Source: Cricetomys ansorgei (Eukaryota > Chordata > Mammalia > Rodentia > Nesomyidae). Taken from it: a stretch of 64,000 nt of DNA. Of this stretch, positions 34,625-45,957 are shown in pieces. Under the pieces are notes generated by a model. The model worked only from the letters and a program-made list of their open reading frames with translations, did not search any database and was not told the DNA's origin. The stretch spans positions 30,952,501-31,016,500 of the forward strand of contig JAMJFZ010000239.1 in assembly GCA_026225945.1 (NCBI GenBank). The letters run 5' to 3'. Within the stretch, counting starts at the first letter, position 1. The number at the start of each line of letters is the position of its first letter. The translations under genes were made by a program, and so were the position numbers.

Positions 34625-34715
34625 CTAGGGCTGTGAGATCTAGCTAAATGGTACTCGTCAAGCAGGCACAAAGCCCTGGGTATGATCTCTAGCAAAAGAA
34701 AAGCTCTTGTCTACA
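34625..34715 (+). repeat. ID-like SINE, sense
   Basis: ATCTAGCTAAATGGTACTCG, AGCAGGCACAAAGCCCTGGG and a following A-rich stretch match an ID head. Confidence 0.55.
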
Positions 34716-35273
34716 TTTTACGTTGCAGACTACAGTACAGACGTGTTTCCATTCAGTCACTGAAAAGTCTCCAGGTCTCAGAGTTCTGTTTCATGTGAAG
34801 ATCCCTATTCCTGAGGCAGTTTGAGTTTAGCAAGAGTAGAAGCATTGTGGTCAGGGTCATCCTGACTTGTGACATCTCTTGCTGAGTTAGAATTAGTTGT
34901 GTGCACTGAAGGCTTGTGAACGTTAGGTTTCAGTTCTGGGCCCTGTCGCTGTTATGGCAGGAGAAAAGAGCCAGATTACTCTAAACCCTACTGTCCGTAT
35001 TCAGTAAAGGACGACCTGGCTGCTGAGAAGCATTGCGTGACTGGTGACTGACTTCCCTGCGGTTCTTTTTTGTTTTAAGATCTTTCCTTCTCTCTCCCTC
35101 AGTGACTCCGAAAGCCTGACAGGAGGCGGTATGATCTAGATGTCCCATTTGGAGCCGAGCACGCTAGTCTCTTGTTCTCTGCTTGTTGACCAGTTGTGGG
35201 TCTCTGTATTAATCACTATTTATTTCAAAAAGAAGCTTTTTTTTTTTTTCTTGGGTTGAGCAGTTGTGATCTT

Positions 35274-35800
35274 TGTGGGCACAGGGGATCCCTGAGGTGA
35301 CAAGTGGTGCAGAGTCACTACCCCAAGAAACAGACTCCGGAGATTAATGCCTCGTGGTGCAAATCCACTTTATTTCGAAAGAAGCAGGGGTTTTTTAGAG
35401 GAAGGAGGGTGTTGCATAGGGGAGGGGTCCGTCAGCCTGTCTAAAGCTTGCTGTAGCAGGGGAGGAAGGGCTGGGTCCGGAACTCTCCCACCATTGGGAT
35501 CCAGCTGTCATCACCAACGTTACACTAAGCTATACAAATGGGCAGTTTAAGGCTGTGTCCATTTCGCATGATACTAGTTAGACACTCCTCTGGGACCTGC
35601 GATCTAGTTAGCTACAGGTTTTTATCCTATTTAAGTGTACCACGAAGGAGTTCTGAATTGTGGAGCAGGCTTTAAAATCCAGCCAGAAAGTGGCTGGTCG
35701 CTCCTCTAACGATCCGCCCACTATTCCCCCTGGATTGTAATTCTTAAGGATCAAGTTATCGCGGGGGTGGCCAGATAAGTTAGGTATATGCTAATGTTTT
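35274..35800 (-). mobile_element. ERV LTR, antisense, unassigned family
   Basis: The plus strand starts TGTGGGCACAGGGGATCCC. Read in reverse it holds AAATAAAGTGGATTTGC, a polyadenylation signal, followed by a short R-U5-like end. The G+C content is higher than in the flanks. It looks like a solo class II LTR. The distal end was not placed exactly and no target duplication was seen. Confidence 0.6.
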
Positions 35801-36057
35801 ATAGGACTGAACACTTCTGGAAAAAGGTCCATTGAGTATTTCCTATGTGACAGCCACTGTTAACTACTCTTGAAATAGAAATGAAATAAGATACATCTAA
35901 TGCTATTATAAGCGCAGTCTCATGGCATTATGAACCTTTTCTCAAGAACTTTTAAGTTATAGTTAATCAGAAGATGCCATGAATTTGAAAGGAATTAAGG
36001 ATATATGGGAGGGTTTAGAGGGAGGAAAAGCAAGGGGGAAATGATATAATTATATGA

Positions 36058-36145
36058 TAATCTCAGTACTCAGGAGGCAGAGGCAGGCAGCTCTTTGTGA
36101 GTTCAAGGCCAGCCTGGTCTGAGTTCCAAGATAATTTAAGTTACA
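36058..36145 (+). repeat. Truncated B1 SINE, sense
   Basis: ACTCAGGAGGCAGAGGCAGG and TTCAAGGCCAGCCTGGTCTG, lacking both ends. Confidence 0.85.
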
Positions 36146-36244
36146 AAAATATTCAAGACAGATACACAGTAACATGCCCATGTTACTGATATCTTGCTCG
36201 GATTATTTTATTTAACTCTCTTTCCAGCGGAGGCTCCAATTTCA

Positions 36245-36383
36245 TTTTAATTTTATTTTAAAAAATACTGAACCAGGAACTCACTGTATAGCATAGGCTG
36301 GCCTCAGACTCAGTGATCCTTCTGCCTGTGCCTGTCCAGTGCTGGGTAGGGTGACAAGGTGTGCACCATTGCTCCTGGCTCCT
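36245..36383 (-). repeat. Old B1 SINE, antisense
   Basis: GGAACTCACTGTATAGCATA and GTGTGCACCATTGCTCCTGG. Confidence 0.7.
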
Positions 36384-36721
36384 TAGGCTTCTTTAAAAGG
36401 CTTTAGGCTGCTGATAGCTGCTTTGCTGTTTATCTGATAAAGTGATGCAAATCTTCACACTGTTACTGCACTCAGTGGATAGATAACACTACACATTACA
36501 CAGTGTGTGGTCCATTTTGCTTTTCTCTGTAGATTCAGGTATCTTTTAATATTTGCTTTGCTTAAATGGTATCCATGCAATCACATTAGACTATGGCTCT
36601 TTTATTTATTCCTGTTACCTTTTCTTTCCATTTCTCCCCTGTCCTCTGATACCGGCTAGTTGAAGATAAGAGTTATCTGTCTTGTAGCATGTTCCATATT
36701 TTGGGTAGAGTTTTCGTGTTT

Positions 36722-36838
36722 GCTTTTTGTTGTTTCAGACAGAATCTCAGAGACTGGCCTTGAACTTGGGATTCTCCTGCCTCAGCCCCCCGAAATGCTA
36801 GAGTTACAGGCATGCAGCACTGTACCGGACTTCTGTCC
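36722..36838 (-). repeat. Old B1-like SINE, antisense
   Basis: CAGACAGAATCTCAGAGACT and AGAGTTACAGGCATGCAGC. Confidence 0.65.
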
Positions 36839-37329
36839 CAGGGTTTAGACTTGATACGTAGGGTTTTTGTATTTCATCATTTGGGAAAATACAGTTAGGA
36901 CAGACTAAGGATTTTTGAACTGTAGACTGTGCCTTTGAATTAATATTCTCGGGTAAGAGTTAAATCATTTTGTATGGATAGTTGCTGTGGAGACACAGGA
37001 GAGGGAATGGAGATAATGGAGGAAGGGCCTAGGATAGAGAGACCACAGGGAGAATATAAGCGGAAAGATGTGAGCCACTGTGTTTTCTGCTTCAGTGCAC
37101 TCCCGAGTTCTTTTATAATTCAGGCCACATCAGAAGTGTTTAGGTCAATTTTAGGTCTGTGTGAACAAAACCAAACATTTCCAATGTTCCACAGAACTTC
37201 TTATGCACCCTATGGTTTATGTTTCCCTGTAAGACCTTAGGTGGCTAATGATCTGTTTTCTGTGAACAACAATAATTCTTTTTCTAGAACTTTACATCAA
37301 TGTAATCATTTATATGCATGCTTACTAAC

Positions 37330-37570
37330 TTTCTTCCACTTAGCATAGTCATTCTGAGTTCATGTTCTATGTGTATCTATAGTTCTTTTTATTGTGAATG
37401 TTTCTTGGGTGGATGTAGCACTCTTTAAAATCCACCAGTTGATATTTTGGTTTCATCCTTTTGCTATTACAATGATACTTTGAACAACTGTATATAGTCT
37501 TAGTAGGAATATGTGTTTTCTCTTTGTCTTTGGCAGTAATTTGGGATCGCAGGGGTAGATGATGTAAGCT
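37330..37570 (-). mobile_element. Old LINE-1 fragment, antisense
   Basis: The phrases GTTTCATCCTTTTGCTATTA and the tail around TTGATATTTTGG read like the reverse strand of an L1 3' region. Heavily diverged. Confidence 0.45.
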
Positions 37571-37657
37571 TAACTTGCTAAGAAGCTGCTTTTGAAGATA
37601 GCTGTAACATTTTACATCCTTGTCGGTTTTTATATAAGAATTCTCGGTATGATCATT

Positions 37658-37803
37658 CTTTTTTTTTTTTTTTTTTTTTTTAAACAAAATTTCTCTCTCT
37701 CGCCCTACTCATGTATCCCAGGCAGGCCGCACAGTCTTGGTAATCATCCTGGCTTTAGCTTCTTAAGCGCTGGGATTCGGGCCTGAGCCAAGTACAGCCG
37801 GCT
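37658..37803 (-). repeat. Old B1-like SINE with long T run, antisense
   Basis: A T run of over 20 bases, then a diverged B1 (CCCAGGCAGGCCGCACAGTC, AAGCGCTGGGATTCGGGCC). Confidence 0.65.
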
Positions 37804-38061
37804 AGTCACAGTGAATGTAAACAGTGCAGCAGGTGTGCAGTCATAGCTCTTCGCGGTTTTATTCTGTTTCTCTGATTGCTGTTAACGTCGGTCATTTTTG
37901 TGAATTGTTATCAGTGTATTTTTGGGGGGTTGTTGGTATGTTGTTGAATATTTCCAGGAGTTTGAAAAGTTTCCTTACTGTTTTCAGCCCCCAAATTTCC
38001 ATCTGGTGCCTTTTAATTCTTAATATTCCCTACATTTTCATCCATTGTTTTCTCTTAGTTT

Positions 38062-38156
38062 CTTGCTCTGTAGACCAGGCTGGCCTCAAACTCAGAGATT
38101 TGCCTGCCTCTGCTGGGAATAAAGGAATGGCATGTACCACCACTACCCAGCCTCTT
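38062..38156 (-). repeat. B1 SINE, antisense, truncated
   Basis: CTCTGTAGACCAGGCTGGCC and GCATGTACCACCACTACCC. Confidence 0.85.
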
Positions 38157-38509
38157 AGTTTTTTTGTTTATAATTTCCTTTACTTTTGGAGCATATTTAA
38201 GGCAGTTAACTTAAGTCTTTGTTTGGTATGTCCAGTGTCTTCACTTTATCAGGGATTTTTTTTTTTTCTTTTTTGGTTACTTGTCTTTTCTGTGAATGGG
38301 CTGCATAACACACATGTGCATGTATGCTTTTCAGTTTTTGCAATTTTAATACTGCAAGGTAATAACTCTGGAAATCAAGTTCTTCCCCTCTCCTAGGTTG
38401 CTTATCTGGTAGCTGAGAGGTGTAGTTTATCTAGTGTTTTAATCATGTGTATTGGTATGGGTCTTTTTTAGTTTGTCTTGATTGGAAATTGAGATTCTTG
38501 AATATATGG

Positions 38510-40541
38510 TGTCTTAGTTGTTTTTCTGACCATGACCAAAGCAACTTAGGAGAGAAATTTAATTAGGGGACTTGGGTTCAGAGGCTTGTAGTCCATGCTC
38601 ATCGCGGTGGGGAGCACGGTAATGGCAGGCATAGCACTGGAGCGGTTGCAGAGAGCTTACATCTGACTGACAAGCAGGATGTAGAGAGAAAGAGCTGAGA
38701 GTGGCGTGGGCTTCTTAAACCTCAAAGCTCATCCACAGTAACGTGCCTTTTCCCATAAAGCCACACTTGCTCTTTTTTTTTTTTTTCTTCCCTCAAACAG
38801 TTCTCCCACCTGGGTATCAAGCATTCAAATATATGAGCCTGGGGGGTGGGGCGTTCTCATCCGAATCACCATACTCCGTTCCTCAGTCCCCATATCATAC
38901 TGCGAAATGTGTTTAGTCCAACTTCAGAAGTCCCCATAGTGTTTCAAAGTCTTCACACAAAGTTTTAAAATACAGAATCTAAAGCTTCTTCTGAGACTCA
39001 AGGCAGTCTTTTAATTGAAAAACAAAATTACATGCCTCCAGTATACGTTGGCACAGAATATGCATTACCATTCCAGAAGGGAGGAACGGGAGCATAGTGG
39101 ACCAAATCAAGACAGCAACCCAGCAGAGCATACCTCAAGTCCTGTGGCTCTGTGTCTGCCATCAAAACCCACTCTCTCCAGCTTTGTTGACTATAGCACA
39201 CTCTTTCTCTTGGTCTGGTTCCAGTTCCCGTTAGCAGCTCTCCTTGTCAGGTACCCACCGCTCTGACATCTCCAAGGGGGTGGGTGGGGTCCCAACACAT
39301 CCAAGCTTCACCTTCACAGCTTCACACAGTGGCCTCTCTGGGCCTCCGTGCAGGGACTCCCCTGCCATCCCCTGGCTTCTCAGCTTTCTTTGACCCCAGA
39401 GGAAGATTGCACAGCCTTTATGCCTGCCCCCTTTTTTGACTCTAAAGCCAGAACTACGTGACGGATGCTGCCAAGTTCTGTTGCCTGCTTGAGCTGGAGC
39501 TGGCCCCCTTCTTGAATTACATTTGCATAAATTTTGCTTTGTTACAGCTCTTTAGTAACAGGTAATTCTGTAGGTCTTTTCACAAATCACAGATCACAAG
39601 TAGGGTTACTTGGGCTGAGTCTTGCCCTAAGGGTATCACTCCCTTTATTCTATTGTTCCTTATTTCTTCCAGCACAAGACAAGGCTTCAGCATTAAATTT
39701 CCTAGTGCTCTTTTTCTCCTTAAACTGTACATTTTATATTCTTCTTTCCCTGCTTGCTCTTTTTCATTGTAGATCTGCATAAGAATGATTACTAATAACC
39801 ATGCAACAGAATTGATATGTTGTTAGGCTGTCTTGAAATCTCTTTTATCATTGACATTAGTTCAGAACTCTTCAGTTTAGCCTCGGGCAGATTCATAGAC
39901 AAGGGCAAAAGGCAGACATGTTCTCTGCAAAATATCACAAGAATGGTCTCTAGTTCAGCTGCTAATATTGCTCCCTTCTGAAATCTCTTGAGCTGGGCTT
40001 CCATGGTTCACCCTACTCTCAGCATTATTGTCTTCCAAGCTCCTTTTAGGATATGCCATTAAGCCTTGTTTACAGTGTCAACCTCTTTCCTTGTTTAAAG
40101 TCCCAAAGTCTTCCACATTTCTCCAGAAACCCCAGCATGGTCAGAATTTCACAGCTGTGCCCTACTTCTAGTACCATCTTCATCTTAGTGACTTTCTGTT
40201 GCTGCAACAAAACATCCTGACCAAGGCAACTTGTAAAAGAAAGCATTTAATTGGGGACTCAGGGTTCCAGAGGGTTATAAGTCTAAGATCATCACGGTGG
40301 GGAGCATGGCAGGTACTGCAGCCATAGCTGAGAGCTTATGTTTGATCTACAGTAGGAGGCAGAGAGACAGCTAACTGGGAATGGTCTAGGTTTTTAAAAC
40401 CTCAAAGCCCACCTCCAGTGACACACCTTCTCCAATAAGGCCACACCCCCCCTGCTTTCCCAAACAGTTCCACCAACTGGGGACCAAGCATTCAATGTAT
40501 GAGCGTTGGGGAACATTTGCTATTTTTCATCAAAGTAGAGT
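38510..40541 (-). mobile_element. MaLR-type non-autonomous LTR retrotransposon with both LTRs
   Basis: Two diverged direct repeats, about 38510-38873 and about 40180-40541, each start near TCTTAGT and carry AGCATTTAATTGGGG or its variant, ATCATCACGGTGGGGAGC and CAAGCATTCAA. They bracket about 1.3 kb of internal sequence with phrases such as CTTCTGAGACTCAAGGCAGT and TTCACACAGTGGCCTCTCTG. The internal part has no gag or pol reading frame, as is usual for MaLR elements. The element is on the minus strand, so its 5' LTR is the right-hand copy. No intact target duplication was found, which fits its divergence. Confidence 0.8.
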
Positions 40542-41031
40542 TCTAGCCATATTTATTCAAATGATTTTTACTTCCTTTCCTGGCTCCTGTTTATCGAGTT
40601 TTCCAAACTATCTTTTGCTTAGCTTGCTTTAACAAAGTCCAATCGACTACATAGATAAGCAAGAAAAAAATTTTATTTAGAAGAAATCTCATGGGTGTGG
40701 GTACTTTATAGTGTTTAATTTAAAAATTAATTTAAAGTAATTTAAAATTTCTTTCTGGTTAAATCACTAATCCAGTTTTCTTTTTGTGTAGTAGTGGTTT
40801 CTTCCCCTCATTTTGATGGAAATTTTTGTGTAATCGTGTAAAATTTTCATTTTTTAAAAAGTTTTGTTTTTGTCCTGGGAAAAAAAAAGCAAATAAATAC
40901 TTATAGTTTCATTTTCCTAGATGAAAGGTAGTGTGGAATATACACTAGTAATATGTCCTGTTCTGATAAAATATAACAAAGCTTTGTTAAGTTAAAAAGC
41001 AAGAAGCAAAGAAATGGAAAGCAAGCTATTC

Positions 41032-41524
41032 TGTCAACACTGGTCAAGAATAAGAGCATGACCACAATTTTAAGCCAAATTTGACGCAAGCTTTAATTAA
41101 ATTAATTAAATACTTGTCAGTGTGGTAGACTCTGATGACCAGGGTTCCCACAAAATGGCGCTATCTGGCAGATGCTTATGAAAGAGAACCCATAAGGCTT
41201 TGTACTTCCCACCAGGTCCAATCAGGGGCAAGCATATATCCTGATGTACTTTCTGTCTGGGTACCTATCACCTACAAGTGACTGAGCACATCTGGTGTGT
41301 TTGGAGCACATCTGGCGCAGTTAAATTATCCAAGCTTGCTTAGGGAATGGAAACACATGGCCTGTTACCTCACATGAACATCCCCGCAGCATTTCAGGAA
41401 GTTATCTGTCCTTGGGCACGTGGGGATTATAGGATTATCTGTCCTTTTGTTTTATAGATCTCTTAGGCACAATAATTAAAACTTTAAAACATAGCTTTAG
41501 CTCTTTCTCTGCTTTTATTGTTCA
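41032..41524 (-). mobile_element. ERV LTR inside duplicated copy A
   Basis: Same family as 339-793, in reverse orientation. It is absent from copy B at the matching place (near 55052). TATT occurs just outside each end (41027-41030 and 41526-41529), perhaps the remnant of a 6-bp target duplication. Confidence 0.75.
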
Positions 41525-41578
41525 GTATTTTGTATTTGGTGCCACTGATGGTCTTTGTTGGTAATGATTGCCTTCTTC

Positions 41579-41601
41579 TTTTTTTTTTTTTTTTTTTTTT
41601 A
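41579..41601. repeat. Poly-T tract
   Basis: About 21 T residues in copy A, where copy B has TTTGTTTTCTTTAG. Confidence 0.9.
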
Positions 41602-41705
41602 ATATTTCCTGGGAGTAGATAACATTTTAGGTTTTGGAAGTATCTCCCACAGATTATCACTTATATTAACTTTGTTTAATTGAGAAAATAGAGAAAAAAA
41701 TAAGT

Positions 41706-41856
41706 GGTTTTTTTGTTTTGTTGTTTTTCGAGACAGGGTTTCTCTGGCTGTCCTTGAACTCACTCTGTAGACCAGGCTGAGCTGGAACTCACAGAGATCC
41801 GCCTGCCTCTGCCTCCCGAGCGCTGGGATTAAAGGCGTGCGCCACCGCCGCCCAGC
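41706..41856 (-). repeat. Young B1 SINE, antisense, with 9-bp TSD and empty site in copy B
   Basis: It is nearly consensus (GAGACAGGGTTTCTCTGGCT, GCTGGGATTAAAGGCGTGCG). The direct repeat AAAATAAGT flanks it at 41697-41705 and 41857-41865. Copy B has a single AAAATGAGT at 55251-55259 with no insertion. Confidence 0.97.
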
Positions 41857-42304
41857 AAAATAAGTATTTTTTCATCAGATAAGTTTAAGAGTTACTGGTA
41901 ACCCTATACTTATTGCTAATGTTAGTTGCTTGATTAACAAAGAAAGAAATAAAAATATTTACAGGTGATATTTTTAATGACTAAATTCACATAAGTTTTC
42001 TGGGGTAAGTATTTTAAAAGTGATATCCAAATTAGTTACCTAAAAATCTTGTACTTACTTTGTTTTAAATAATATAACTACACAATTGAAATTTTCATTT
42101 TAATGTTCAGAAAAATGCTAAAATTTCAAAGGGGTTTCATTCTATTTTTTACTTGATGCTAAATTAGAGAATTATGTAGAGGGACCTTCTACTCGCCTCT
42201 TCTTGCATGATTATTAAATGCAATAGAAATACAGCTTGTATGGTTTATTGTGAAAATACTTCACTTGTGTGCTGTTAGTATTTTTTAAAACACTATAATG
42301 CCAA

Positions 42305-42480
42305 CTCTGTAGTTGGCTTAAACAAGAGAAATCTCTTTCTCATAGCTCTAGAGTCTGGGAAGTAATTTTATTTGGGTACCACTAATTAGCTTCCTGGTCA
42401 GAGCCTCTTTCTGGCTTGAAGATGCTGCCTTCTTGCCATGTCCTCTTCACAAAGTTCAGGTTCTCTCATAACACTAATTC
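42305..42480 (+). repeat. Old unassigned interspersed repeat
   Basis: GGCTTAAACAAGAGAAATCTC, GCTCTAGAGTCTGGGAAGT and CTGCCTTCTTGCCATGTCCTC resemble a widespread mammalian repeat. The family was not assigned. Confidence 0.35.
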
Positions 42481-43160
42481 TGTTGTGCAGACCACACTTC
42501 CATGATGATTTTTATCTACCTCCCAGAGTCCTCCCCGGTACTGTCCTGTCCAGTATCAGGGTTTCAATGTCAGAATGAGAGGAGACAGCGTGAATATCCA
42601 GCCCATAGTGGACCGTATTTCCTGTATGTGCTTTCCAAACCCTGTCCTTTTATTTCCATGGATACCACTGACTTGGCAGATTTCTTGAGTTGTTGCATAT
42701 GCAAGGAAAGGTAAAGATGCTGCTGAGCTTTTGAACTGGAACTATTGGGTGAATAATGGAGGGAGCATTCTGGAGTATAAACTGGTGAGAGGGTTGGAGT
42801 GGAAAGGATAATGTTCTGTTGATTCCTTGAGTTTGTGGAGATGCCCAGTGGGGTTGGATGCTTATGGGTGTTGTTCAGGGGTAGTCAGGTTGGAGACAGA
42901 ATTTCAGGGTCTCATATTCACTTGTGCACATCGGTTTTTAAGCCTTTGAGATACTGTATGATCATGACATGTAAACATATATGGCATACACCTGTGATAT
43001 TTATGAGCACATATTATATGTCATGCATTAAATAATGTAAATTCTTTAAACTTATCTTTGTGTCATAGTTTTTTGTTAAATACCAAAATTTGGGAAAAGG
43101 AGCAAGTCACTGATGAATCTTATTTTTAAATCAGGTTGAAAGTAATAAAGATACATTTTA
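42481..43160. other. Intron 3, nothing recognised
   Basis: No gene and no clear repeat are visible. Confidence 0.4.
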
Positions 43161-43164
43161 AGTA

Positions 43165-43346
43165 TAAATTGAAATTTATTTCTAACTTATGTGTATCAGT
43201 GAGAGCGTACTGAATGCACGCCTGACCTTGGGGGTCAGAAGAGGGTGCCAGACCTTCTGAACTGGAGTTAGACACAGTCGTAAGCTGCCATGTGGGTTCT
43301 GAGAGTAGCCAGGCTTGTAACTGTTTGAAACATCTCTTCAGCCTGA
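43165..43346 (-). repeat. B3/B2-type SINE, antisense, diverged
   Basis: GGTGCCAGACCTTCTGAACTG, GCTGCCATGTGGGTTCTGAG and CATCTCTTCAGCC. Confidence 0.75.
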
Positions 43347-43407
43347 TAAATGTTAAATGAATCATAGTAGAAGAAAAATAATCACTTTAAACAAATATGT
43401 ATACTTT

Positions 43408-43550
43408 TTTTTTTAAGACAGGGACTCACTATGTGGCCCTGGTTGTTCTGGAATTCACTTTGTAGACCAGGATGGCTTCAAACTTAGATCTGCCTGCCCC
43501 GCCACCTGAGTGCTGGGGTTAAAGGCGTGCGCCCCACACCTGGTGCATTT
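43408..43550 (-). repeat. B1 SINE, antisense
   Basis: AAGACAGGGACTCACTATGT, TGTAGACCAGGATGGCTTC and GGGGTTAAAGGCGTGCGCC. Confidence 0.9.
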
Positions 43551-43794
43551 TCAATGACTGTGCTTTCCAGCTCAGTTTTTAAAACTAGAAGATACAGAAT
43601 ACCCTGCAGAGTAGTGGGCGGCCCTCGTGTGTTTCTCAGGCTATCAGTATACGTCACATCCCTTTATTTCTTGCTTCCTCTGAATACGTTTGCTTTGTCT
43701 TTTAAGATTAAATAACCCTTTATGTATAGACTCAGTGGTGCCGTGATCCAAGAATCAATTATCACCTAGATAGCCTGTTTAATATAGTCTGCTT

Positions 43795-44765
43795 GCAGCT
43801 ACTCCACCTGAAAGCCAGAGACTGGGTAACCTATAGGGATGTTTATATGGCTCAAGTTCTAGAGTCTGGGAAGTCTCAGACCAAGAGGCTGTGTGTAGTG
43901 AGAACCTTTTTTTCTATCATTCCGTGGTTGGAGTCAGGCGGACAAGCGAAGGAAAAGAACAGGAGGGAACATACCAAATCTGCTCGTCTGTAAGAGCCTC
44001 TTTGCGGCAGTGGTAATGTTTCTGTGAGACTGGCTGGGCCCTCATGATCTAATCCTGTCTTTGTAGCCTTACTCTCAGTACTGTTGCTTCAGGGATGAAA
44101 TTCTCAGCACATACATTTTTGGGGATAGGTTTAAGCATAGCACAATCCATGGGCAAATTTCTCCAGTTGTTCTGTAAATGCCCCTTTCTTTTAAAATCTC
44201 CATCATGAATCCAATTAAGGATCACGTTATATCTTATCATATTTCTTGTCCTGATAATTGTTGTTAAAATAAAATATGCAGCAGCTTCTGGGTACGGCAA
44301 TGTAGCCCTGCCGGCTAGAGTCAGGCTCCCAGGCGGGAAACCGAGTGGCCTGTGTGGGTCTATGGCAGATCCATCGGTCTTAGATCTGAGATTTGTGAGC
44401 TGGCAAGAATGTACTGGATTCTTGGGAGAGTGTTGTCAATGGGACATCTCAGTTTATTGAAGCAAAGGTGGCTACACTTAGAGGAAAAAGGCAGGGGAGG
44501 GTCCTTGGTACCCAGGAATGGGAGCTGTGGGTTAAGACAGGGATACTGGAGAAGCCTCATTTGCATATGGAGCTCACGTCTAAGAGTCAATGTCCTGGAA
44601 AAGACTCTTGCATAAGGTGTGGTCTCACAGGGAAAAGAAGACACCTTCAGAAAATGGGCTCAGCCCGAGACTTCCACCTACAGCGTTCAGATAAGTACCA
44701 ACCAGGCCACATTCCTTTGCCAGTGACCTGTGAAGCAGGCAGTACTTAGAATTTAGCTGGGTTTT
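43795..44765. other. Unassigned, probably old repeat sequence
   Basis: The phrases CCAGAGACTGGGTAACCTATA and, around 44450, CAGTTTATTGAAGCAAAGGTGG suggest old LTR-type material; the second would be a minus-strand polyadenylation signal. No termini were identified and no gene is recognised. Open frames on both strands here lack known domains. Confidence 0.3.
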
Positions 44766-45137
44766 GCAGGGCTAAGAAAGTGGGGAGCAGCCAAATGCCT
44801 GCTGCTCTCAGGGTGAGGATTCCAGGGTTTCAAGCATGCTTCAATCCACTCTTAGCTCCAGGACAGCCCCACATACAGTGTCTTTTAAAATATAATCGCT
44901 TTATTGCATTTTTTTTAAAAAATGATGTTGACCTTGTCAAAGTCTTTTCTGGTTATCTTATTGTATGTCCCGTAATTAAAATTTGGTTCTTTCCCTCATA
45001 AATGGATGCCGGTTAAAAACCTTTGGCCAAAAATATAGTTGTTGATGTGTGTTTTTCATTGGGTTTTACCTAGAGGCGCATGATGTTGGGTTGTATTACT
45101 ATTGATCAACTAACTTTAATCAGTTATTAGATATTTT

Positions 45138-45327
45138 CTAGGGCTGAAGAGGTGGCTCAGTGGTTAAGAGCAGGCTGTTCCTGCAGAGGACCCAGGTTCA
45201 GTTCTTAGCACTCACATGGTGGCTCACAAACAGCTATACCTGCACTTTCAGAGAATCCGACACTGTCTTCTGATCTCTGAAGTCATCTGTAAAACACCCA
45301 TACAAAAAAGATACAATTTGGAAAAAA
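45138..45327 (+). repeat. B2/B3 SINE, sense
   Basis: GAGGTGGCTCAGTGGTTAAG, AGGACCCAGGTTCAGTTCTT and CTGATCTCTGAAGTCATCTG. Confidence 0.85.
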
Positions 45328-45619
45328 GATATTTTCTAAGAGATCACCTTGCTACAGAGATACATTTTATAATTAATAGTTTTTGATTAATACAACAAAG
45401 CAGTAAGTGGTCTCTGTTCATTCTGTAACTTGGTCTGTAAATTTAAAGATAAAAAGTAAAATTTTATACTCAGTGGAAATATGATGTGGTTGGAGTGCGG
45501 GCTGTAGAGGGGAAGGATTGTGAGATTGGGAATGGACGTGCAGAACTTTTACACCGTGGTAAAGCGGTGACAATCGAAGGTTGGATAGGATTGTGCAGTT
45601 AGCTTTCAATTTTTGATAG

Positions 45620-45716
45620 TTTTAATTTTCATTTTTCTTTTAAAATGAAAAATTTTATTTTTAAAAATTAAAATAAAGTTTAATTTAAAAATTAAAAATT
45701 CGATTTTTTAAAAATT
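45620..45716. repeat. Low-complexity A/T stretch
   Basis: TTTTAAAAATTAAAATAAAG-type sequence, able to form small hairpins, just before an antisense B4. Confidence 0.7.
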
Positions 45717-45957
45717 GTGCATGCGTGTGTATGTGTGTGTGTGTACGCGCTCATGCATGTGTGTGCATGCATGCATACACACAAGCACATACAGTCATGT
45801 AGAAACCAGAAGCTCACACTGGTTGTCTTTTTCTATTGCTCTCCACCTTCCTTTTTGAGACAAGTTCTCTCACTGAATCTGGAGTTCACTGATTGGCCAA
45901 CTGTTTGGCTAGAAAGTCCCGTGTCTGCCAGGCACGAGCCACCACCTCCAGCTGGTT
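45717..45957 (-). repeat. B4-type SINE, antisense, with alternating purine-pyrimidine tail
   Basis: A GTGTGTACGCGCTCATGC-type tract, then GTTCTCTCACTGAATCTGGAG and GGCACGAGCCACCACCTCC. Confidence 0.65.

Larger units (their letters stand above)
40670..42320 (+). repeat. Duplicated copy (A) of the exon-5 upstream region, in intron 3
   Basis: This stretch is colinear, in direct orientation, with 54700-55735 next to exon 5. Shared phrases in order include TTTCTTTCTGGTTAAATCAC, AACATTTTAGGTTTTGGAAG (one change), TAAGTTTAAGAGTTACTG, AGTGATATCCAAATTAGTTA, AAATTAGAGAATTATG and TATAATGCCAACT. Identity looks like roughly four positions in five. Two insertions are unique to this copy: an ERV LTR (41032-41524) and a B1 (41706-41856). 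The last bases match the start of exon 5, but the acceptor AG has been lost. Confidence 0.9.

Noticed and set aside
37824..38396. 190-codon frame on the plus strand
   Set aside because: It runs through an antisense B1 and old AT-rich sequence. The hydrophobic residues come from T-rich codons, and no family is recognisable.
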